A DNA stretch of 64,000 nt from JAWPMT01 sp965227935 (GTDB lineage Bacteria; Bacteroidota; Bacteroidia; Cytophagales; Cyclobacteriaceae). Shown one piece after another: positions 1 through 9,700 of this stretch; position 1 is the first letter of the stretch, and every line of letters starts with the position of its first letter. The notes beneath the pieces are model-generated. The model saw nothing but the letters and a program-made list of their open reading frames with translations, was not told where the DNA came from and searched no databases. The position numbers and the translations under genes are program-made. The stretch lies in the NCBI GenBank assembly GCA_965227935.1, contig CBDDGS010000055.1:682001-746000 (forward strand). Direction: 5' to 3'.

Positions 1-541
1 CCTTGTCGACCAACCTACGTGTCTTTTTCAAAAGGGAAAGGCCTTTGTCGGCTTCGAAAGTGTATGTATAATGATCGAGGAGCGCCTGCACAGTGAGCAC
101 ATAGTCGGGATCACTTTCTTCCAGGAGATCCAGGAGCTCTAGATAAAGCGTCTCGGACTTCTCGTACTCGCCGATCTCATCCTGCAGCGAAGCAATGTTA
201 TAGATCTGGTCGATGTCTGGAGGCATCCCCAAAGACTTATGCAGCTCGCGCTGCTGCTGGTAAAAGTCTATCGCCGTGTGATAGTCATCATTTTCATACA
301 AATATGACTCTGCGAGGAACGAGTACATGGTTGCCGTCAGCGTGTCCTTTTTCGCGAAGAAGTTGCTTCGAATGGCGTCTTCTTTTGCGAGGATCCCTGC
401 GTAGTCTGCCTTTTCGTAAAGACCTTCCAGTTGGTTGTAGAGTTTCTCGGCTTTCTTAGACTCGAAAGCGTACTGCGCGTTTGCCTGACTCATTATCAGA
501 GCCAGCAAAGCCATCAATGAATTTTTGCAGAATATTGTCAT
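1..541 (-). CDS. Secreted TPR-like protein, N-terminal part (runs off left edge)
   Basis: Reading leftward from an ATG at 539-541, an uninterrupted frame of 180 codons reaches the window edge, so the C-terminus is missing. The product begins MTIFCKNSLMALLALIMSQANA, a clear signal peptide. The mature part is helical and rich in Tyr, Leu, Glu and Lys (for example FYQQQRELHKSLG and SETLYLELLDLLEE), with repeated pairs of helices typical of tetratricopeptide repeats. In Bacteroidota such secreted TPR proteins are often the sensor part of histidine kinases or LuxR regulators, but the fragment shows no catalytic domain, so I cannot say which. It is divergent from the first giant adhesin, with 241 bp between the two starts. 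Confidence 0.7.
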   Translation of the reverse strand, partial: MTIFCKNSLMALLALIMSQANAQYAFESKKAEKLYNQLEGLYEKADYAGILAKEDAIRSNFFAKKDTLTATMYSFLAESYLYENDDYHTAIDFYQQQRELHKSLGMPPDIDQIYNIASLQDEIGEYEKSETLYLELLDLLEESDPDYVLTVQALLDHYTYTFEADKGLSLLKKTRRLVDK

Positions 542-782
542 GGCGGAAATATCAGCGTCTCAGAATTGTAAAATAACTAAATTTTATTGGATTCTGGGAA
601 TGCAAAAAACGAAGATAACACAATCTTCGATGATATACGCATTCTCGAACCTATTGATTCGGGAAAAACACCCTTTCAGCGGGAATTCGGACAGCGGCAA
701 TCTCATGTCACCTGCCGGTTTTGTAAATTTCGATAGCAACCAAGCTTCGGTATTTTCTTAAAAATAGATCTAACTATATCCC

Positions 783-3700
783 ATGAGATTCTCCGCCAAG
801 ATTCTTGCGGCAGTGCTATTTTTCGCTGTCAATCAGTCCTTTAGTCAGGAATTTTCCCTTCAGTTTGACGGTGGCACCAATGACCAGGTCAGTATCGCCA
901 GTTCAGTTGATGTAGCCCTCGATAGTGGCTTCACCATACAGGCATGGGTCTATCCCACGACTGTCGATGGCCACAATGTCGTCCTCTCAAAGTCGTCCAC
1001 GCCGACGGGTAGCTATGGCTATATGATCTATCTGGACACATTGAACCAACGCATTACGGCCAGAGTAGGCGATGCTGCATTTGAGGTGTTCGCGGACAGT
1101 ATGTGGACCCTCAACAATTGGGTACATATCGCAGTAGTTCACAATAATGAAGGACTGGGCCTGTTTGTCGATGGCGGAGCAGTGGCCTATGTGGCATCAC
1201 CACCAAATGCATTGACTGATGGCAACGCACTGATCATTGGAGGAGTGAGCGGCTCGGGGGACGGAGATCCATTTTACGGAAATATTGACGACGTGCGAAT
1301 CCATCACACAGCCCTCCACGGCCCTCAGATAAGTGCCGATTACCTCACCAAGATTGATCCGTCGGATCCTGACCTGGCATCTTACTACCTGTTCAACGAG
1401 GGGTCAGGCACCACTCCTGGTGACAGTGCGACGACATTCAGCTCCATACAGGACAATGGCACGTTTGTCAACACCCCCACGTGGGACGCCAATCAGCCAT
1501 TCCCTTCAACGGTCAATAATTCCATGACCGTTAGCAATAGCAAGGACTTTGGCCCTGGCTCTCTCAGAGAGGCGGTCGCCCTGGCGAACTCGCAAAAGCT
1601 AGCCACTACTGACACTTTCCACATAGATCTGCAAATTGGAGATACACTCAAATTGTCCCAGGAACTACTTGTTACCGGCCGGATGGAGATAGCAAGTTCC
1701 GGGGGCATCCTTGATGCAGATTACGCCCATCCGATTTTGAGAAATATAGGGGTTAATGCGGCCACGATCCTCGATCGCTTGTACTTAGTTAATGGTTATA
1801 GTGATCTCCGTGGTGGGGCACTCATCAATGAAGATGGAGGTTTGACGCTTTTCAATTGCTTCGTGTCCAACAACTATGCAGATAGTGCCGGAGGAGCTAT
1901 TTTCAATACCGGGCAGCTGCGGATCTATAACTCGAGCTTGACGTACAATGGTACAATTGGGGATGGTGGAGCTATTTACAGTGACGGCGGATTCACAGAG
2001 TTGAGCAATACGACGATCGCACGAAACAACGCAGATAACAACGGCGGTGCGTATGCCGAAAAAGACGGCAACTCGGTGTCGTGGTTTCTGAACAATACCA
2101 TCGCGGAAAACAACGCCGATGCCGATGATAATGCCACGGGGTCTGGAGGAGCACTGTATATTTTGGGAACGCCGGCAAATACCACACTGTACAACAACAT
2201 CATCCATTACAATATCGTGGGTGTGAGTACACCCAGTGACATTCAGGTAGATGCCGGATCACAGCCAACAGACCACACAAATAACTTTGTTGGCGTCTGC
2301 ACCGGGAACTGTCCTGCTACTTACAACACCAGCGATCCGGAGCTGAACCTCACTTTAAATAATTGCGGATTTGCCGATTACTACGAGCTGCAGGAAAGTA
2401 GCCCCGCGATTGATGCACCGAGTACCATGCCGACGGCCAATGACATATGTGGAAACAATCGGGATGATGGTTCGCCGGATGCTGGTGCATGGGAGTTTGG
2501 TAGCGGTCCTGGACCTGGGCCTGGGTCTGGCTACGACGCTCAGGGGATAGCATTCAACTATGAGACGCTTCTTTCTCCCGATACACTGAGCCTTGCGGAC
2601 GAACAACTATTTGGCCCCGTCGGAATAGGATTTGATTTTGATTTCTATGGCTCGAATTATACAGACGTCTATATAAGCAGTAATGGATATGTCACCTTCC
2701 GATCAGATGCTACCACAGGTGTTCCTCAGACGATCGCGGATGGAGCGGCGCCAAATGCGCTAATCGCTGGATATTGGGGAAACCTCGATCCCAGCCAGGG
2801 AGGAGTGATCCTCATAGATACGGTCGGGACCTCGCCGACGCAAAAATTTGTGGTTGAATATCAGGGAGTTGTACATTTTTCTACCGGGACCTCGCCTGTT
2901 GATTTTCAGATCATCCTGTACGAAGGGAGCAATGATATTGAGGTCCACTGTCAGACTTGCGTAGGCCCAGGAGGTGAAAATCATACCCAAGGCGTGGAAA
3001 ATGATCCAGGGGATTTTGCTACCACTTTCACCGGAAGGAACAATGAAGAATTCTCTTTGTCCAACGATGGCATGCAATTCAGACCTTCCATGGGACCGGG
3101 ACCAAGTGGGTATGAGGTTGTTTTTCCTGCTTTCGAATATTCCACACTGGGATCACCGACTGCTTTGAGTCTGGGAGATGACTCACTGTCGAATGCCGTA
3201 TCGCTGGAATTCAGTTTCAATTTCTTCAACAATTGGTACGATAGCATCTATATCAGCAGCAATGGCTATCTATCATTTTTTCCGGATTCCGTATCAAAGA
3301 CCATTCACGGGATACCTGATATGGCCTCGCCTAATGCCATAATTGCCGGTTTTTGGGGAGACTTGAACCCTTCCGCAGGAGGTTCAATCAGCTATGAGAC
3401 CATTGGCACCTCGCCGAATAAGATCTTCGTTGCGGAGTACACAAACGTCGTACACCATTCTGATACGGCCAATGCCGTAAGCATGCAGATCAAGCTTTTT
3501 GAGAGCTCGAATGACATCGAGGTGCACTGTCAGGCTTGCCCGAGCCCGACTTCCGAGCCTCATAGCCAGGGTATCGAAGATGAATCTGGTCAGGGAGGCT
3601 ATAGCCCCGATGGGCGGTCATCCCTGGATTTCAGTCTATTCTCAGAGGCTACTGCGTTCAGGCCGGTCTCTGGAGACGGTCATAATGGCAATACAGAGTT

Positions 3701-6700
3701 CGTTCTTTTGGAATCTTTCGACGACGGTCTACCGCCGGTGTTTTCCAATGGATTATTTGAGTTGGAGACGGGAGACTGGGAGGCGAAAGACGTAAGGGAA
3801 GATACGTTGACTGTCTACGACGGCAGGGCCGCAGCTCGTCTGGATCATACGTCTTCTGGCAGTGAACTCATCACCCCTCCGATTGATGGGGACAGTGTGG
3901 TTACTTTTTATTACGCCCTCCCGTCGGCCGGAAGCTTTGGCTTTGAGGTGCTTTCCTCCGTCGATGGGGGAGAGTTCTCCACCATAGAGCTCGCAGACAC
4001 AGCCACAAGCACCACGTTCTCGGAAGCGACTATTGATTTGAATTATCCGGGCTCCGAGGTCAGGCTCAAGATTGTCTCAGACGGAGGAAGTTACGACCAG
4101 GATTTTATTGTGGATGAATTTGATGCCGCCTTTCTCACCCCTCTAATCGGCTTGGTTTCCCCCTTTGATGGCATGGACGTTAGTCAAGAGTCCTTGGTGC
4201 CTATTCGCTGGATCGAGCTGAATATTGACTCCACTGAAGTCATCGTCGTAGAGTTTAGCCCTGACGGCGGCAATACTTTTGAGACCATAGTCCAGGACAC
4301 TTCTTATCTCCTCAGCGGAGCGTATGACTGGTTTGTGGACTCAACGATGTACACGCCGACGCATGATGCCAAATTGCAGATTCGCACCGAAGACAATTCA
4401 GTCTTCTCTCGTTTCGTTTATTTCGAAATCACTCCTCCCAACTTTGGGACTGGCGAGTACGATGTGGACCTGATCTCGTTTGGCTATGACAGCTTTGTGA
4501 CTCCCGATACCTTGACATTAAATGACGAAGAGGTATCTGCGCCGGTACCTCTACTATTCAACTTTCAGTTCTACGGTTCCACCTTCTCTCAGGTACATGT
4601 CTCTTCCAATGGATTCTTAAGTTTCCTCCCGGGTCAGGGAGCGGGTTGCTGCAGCGGGCAATACATGCCCGATGGAGAAATGCCAAACGGAATTGTGGCT
4701 GGATACTGGGGAGACCTGGATCCAAGTGATGGCAGTAGTGGACCCATTAGATATGAGACGCTGGGGACCTCGCCTAATCAGGTGTTTGTGCTGCACTACG
4801 ACAGTATTAGACATGTCAATGATTCAGTGTATGCTGATTTCCAGATAAAGTTATTTGAGGGGAGCAACGAGATAGAGGTCCACTGTCAGACCTGCGAAGA
4901 CGACGGCAACGACCATACGCAGGGAATAGAAGATGCATCAGGCAACAAGGCCTCCTACTACCTCGGAAGAAATGTTGGTAGGTTTTCAATTTCAAGTGAT
5001 GCGGTCAGGTTCGCGCCGGCTCCTACCAAGTATGACACTATCAATGTGGGAGGTGTAGATCACATTTACATCACCGATCGCGGTCAGGGAACGGGGACTG
5101 TCACTTTTACTAATGATAAAGTGTATGTCCTTCAGGGCCTTGTCTACGTCAATCCGGGACAGGCGCTGACTATCCAACCCGGGACTATTGTGAAGGGGTC
5201 AATGGAAGATTATGACTCCGAGGAGCCAGGAATGCTCGTTGTGAGTCAGGGTGCATTCATCAATGCTGCTGGTACTGCCAGCAATCCCATAGTTTTCACA
5301 TCTGAGCAAGACGATCTTCTGCCACCTGCCAGCACGGGCAATTTGGAAGGGTCCAATTTGCGGATCATTGATGCTGGCCTTTGGGGTGGTGTGTACATAC
5401 TCGGTCGTGCGCCTATCACCAATATCATGGATGAAGACTCGCTGGCGGTGGAAGGCCTGCCTTTCGAGGATCCGCGATCCTATTTTGGCGGACCAGATCC
5501 AACAGACAGCTCCGGGGTCTTCAAGTACGTCTCTATCAGGCATACAGGAGCTTCCAGTCCTTCAGGCACTCAAGTGAATGGTCTGTTGCTGGCGGGAGTC
5601 GGCAGCGCCACGGAGGTGCATCATATCGAGCTCTATTCAGGAGAGGATGATGGCATCGAATTTTCAGGAGGAACCGTTAATGTCTCTGACATTCTGATAA
5701 ATGCCGTATTCGATGATGCCATTGGGGTAAACCATGGCTATACAGGGAACATTGACAATTTCAAGATCAATGCATTAGGGTCTGATCACGCGCTGGAGAT
5801 TGATGGACCTGAAGGATCACTCAACCCCACAGCTAGCTTCACATTATCCAACGGCAATATTCGGGGATTCAATGGCGAAATGGCCGATTTCCGCTTGGGA
5901 GCAAGAGCGTTTATAGACAGCTTGTACTTCTTCGGTTTCGAGGATCCTATCATCGACGGGGATGGAGATCTGTCATTGTCGGATGATTCTACTTCTCAGC
6001 GCTATGCCAATTCAGACCTCATCTTCTCAGACTTCGAGTTCACACTCGAGCCCGGAGTGAGCTTTCTGGATGTTATTAAAGACGAATCGGGTATCCAGAC
6101 TTCGGCTGTCACAGCTGATACCGCGACTTTTGCAACCAAGGTCGCCGCAGCTTCAAACACTGTCGGCGCGGACGAAACTGTATTCACTAACTGGACTCTT
6201 ACAACATTCGATCCACAACCGACGGCTCAGCTTAGCTCTCGACAGAACGAGAATGACGAGGAGATACCTCCTGGTGCCGATGAGTTCTTTATCTATGAGT
6301 TCAAATGGGATGCGCTTTTTGGTGATGTTGTAACGCAAAGCTTTGTGCTTGAGATTGAAGGTACTGTTGATACAGCGGATTTTGCCAGCACAGATCCCTT
6401 CAAACTCTATTATAATGTCGGAGTGGACGATCCTTCGACCGCCACATATTTTGGCGCCTCCAACTTTGGGGCCGGCGGTGTCGGAGAGCAGGAATTCAAG
6501 TTCAATTTCAACGATACGATCTGGGAGAGCTCAACAGTCTTTATGTATGTGAAGGCCACCCTTGACTCGATGGCCACAATCGGAGATGAGTTCCGAGTAG
6601 CTGAGCCGCCGAATTCAAACTTCACTGTAACAGCACCTGCGGAGGTGTCAAGCACTGAAATGTTACATGGACCTGGCTTTCGAATTGCTGACATAGACTT

Positions 6701-9700
6701 CTCCACGAAGTTTGATACGATGCAGATCAGTGGCGTGACGCACGTGATTATCCGGGATCAGGGCATGGGTATCGAAACGCTCACGATGATCAATGACATT
6801 GTCTACGTCTTGGATGGCACCGTGATAGTGAATCCAGGGGCCACGTTGACAATTGAGCCTGGGACGATCATAAAGGGAAAAGGTCCCGGCGCATCTGACA
6901 TTGGGACGCTCGTGATCCCACGGGGTGCCTCGATCAATGCCGTAGGCACCGCCACAGCGCCAATTGTATTCACCTCAGAGCAGGACAATATCCTGCCACC
7001 GGTAAGTCCAGGAAATCTTCTGGGAACATCACTGGCGTTGGATGACGTAGCCCGGTGGGGAGGAGTTATCATCTTGGGTGATGCCCCCATTAGCGATTTG
7101 GACAACGATAGCGATCAACTCCTGGAGGAGGCACCCCCTGAGGAGACCAGAGCTTACTTTGGCGGAGCCAATGCCGCTGATAACTCAGGCACCTTACAGT
7201 ATGTCTCCATTCGACATGGTGGCTTTGAAACTGAGAGTTTGTTGCTTGCAGGGGTCGGGTCAGGAACGACGATCGATCACGTGGAGATCCTCAGCACCTT
7301 CGATGATGGAATCGAGCTGCTGGGAGGAACTGTCAATTTGCAGAGCGTTCTAGTCAATGGCGCCCATGACGATGGAATTGCCATGGATTTGGGGTACGGT
7401 GGCACCATTAACAATTTTGCGGTCCTGGCACCGATGCCATCAGATCATGCACTGGAGATAGAAGGGCCGGAAGGAAGCTTGCAGCAGGGGTTCACCCTGC
7501 AAAACGGTGTCATTCAAGGAAGCGCCGGTGAGATTGCGGATTTCCGCGAGAATGCGCAAGGGCTCTTAAGCAACGTTTACTCTTATGATTTCGAAGATCC
7601 CCAAGCAACTGGTCAGGGTGACATTGAGATTGCGGATGATAGCACTTCCCAGAGCTACCTCGATGATGATCTTCAGTTCGCCTCACTCCAGTTTACTTAC
7701 GGTTCGGCGGTGCCGGATTCTGTTGTCGTCGTCGATGTGTCAGCATCAAAAGTTTCGAATGTCGGGTCAGAGTTGGGTGTGTTCCTTTCTCAGGTTGGAG
7801 CTGGGACCCAAACGGTCGGACTTTCAGATAGCACCGCCTTTGATGGATGGACTGCCACGAATTTTGCTCCTCAGCCAACAGCACTGTTCGGGACTCCTCC
7901 TCTAGCTGGAGACTCAATCCCCGCAGACACAAGCGACATTCATATCTACACCATGGCCATGGAAGTGCGTTTCGGCAGCGTGACGCTGGACAGTCTGGTG
8001 ATGGAGTTGCAAGGAACCTACAGCGCAAGTGACTTCACTGCGACACCATTTGAGCTGCTATATGCTGTCAATACGGATGACATCCAGTCGGCAACAAGCT
8101 TGGGTGATAGGGACTTCGGCGATGGCGCACCTATCGGTACGAATCAGGCCGCTTGGACAGTGGGGCAGACTTTTGCCGATGGCTCTATGGTCTACTTCTA
8201 CTTGACAGCAGATCTTGACAGCCTTGCAGGGGCCAATACATTCAGTGTCGCGCTCCCAGACACGTCGCAATTCTTCTTTGCCGGATCACCCACTGAGGTG
8301 GCGGTTTCTCTTACGCCGGGTGAGGTTTTCTCTATCCTACAAGGCGACGTTATTGCGCCGGTTGTTACGGTAGATGACCTTTATGTGGCAGAGACATCTC
8401 CAGCCCTGACAGGGACGGTTGATGATGTTGCCGCCACTGTTGATATCACGGTGGATGGCAATACCTACAGTGCCACGGTTGCGGCTGATAGCACCTGGGC
8501 CTTGTCGGCCAGTACAATTGCACCTGCGCTCGCGGAGGGTACTTATGATGTTGTGGCAACGGCGACTGATGCCGTTGGAAACGCAAGCACTGATGCCACT
8601 TCCAACGAACTTGTCATCGACTTGACCGCGCCGGTTGTGACCATTGATACACTTGTCACCACGGATGACACACCTCCTCTAAGTGGGTCTATTGATGATA
8701 GTCTCGCCGTGGTCATTATCCAGATTGATACGACCAGCTACACTGTCGTGAATGATGGTGACGGTACATGGTCTCTTGCGGATAGCATAGTAAGTGCGTT
8801 GACCGAAGGAATTTATGATGTGCAAGCCAGTGCGACTGACCTTGCGGGCAATGTCGGAGTGGACTCAACAACCAACGAATTGACCGTTGATTTTGGTGCA
8901 CCAACAGTAAGTTTCAATACGCTGGCAACAGAAGTCCGATCTCCGGCACTCTCCGGAGCCATAGACGATACTACGGCAGTTGTCGAAGTGATTTTGTTGG
9001 ACAGTGCATATGCGACTACTAATAATGGTGATGGGACATGGGGCATTGCCGCGGATATCGTAGGGCCACTAAACGTGGGTAATTACGATGTGATCGTGAA
9101 GGCCACTGATGACGCTAGCAATATCGCCACGGACACCACATTGAGCGGACTTCAAATCCTGGCCACAGCGCCAGTCGCGAACGCTGGAGGGGAGGTGACG
9201 GTGTCTTCATTCCTCGCCAGCTGGTCAGACGTCGGTTCTGACGTTACTGCTTATTACTTGTCCGTGGCCAGCGATGACCAGTTCCAGATGGTGGTGGAAG
9301 GTTTCAACGAACTGCAGGTGGATGGTACTTCTGTTACAGTGACCGGGCTGGACTATTCGACTACCTACTACTACAAGGTGAAGGCGCAATTTGCCTCAGG
9401 CGATTTTTCTGAATACTCTGAAACAACCGCAGTTACCACGGTGACTGATCCGGGGACCGCGACAGACTCACTTGCACTAGTCAGTATCTATGAAGCCCTT
9501 GGTGGTGATGAATGGACCACCAGTGACAATTGGCTGGTCGGACGAGTGAAGGACTGGTATGGCGTTGAGTTTTCAGAAGCACGGGTTAGAGGGATTGCCC
9601 TTGATACCAACAACCTCGTGGGAGTGGTGCCGGCCATAGTAGAGGCACTTGATCTTGTGACTTCATTCTCCATAAGCGGCAACGAGATTACGGAGCTGGA

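Noticed and set aside
525..761. 78-codon plus-strand frame before adhesin 1
   Set aside because: It overlaps the start of the divergent TPR-like gene and its product has no recognisable features; the region is better explained as promoter.
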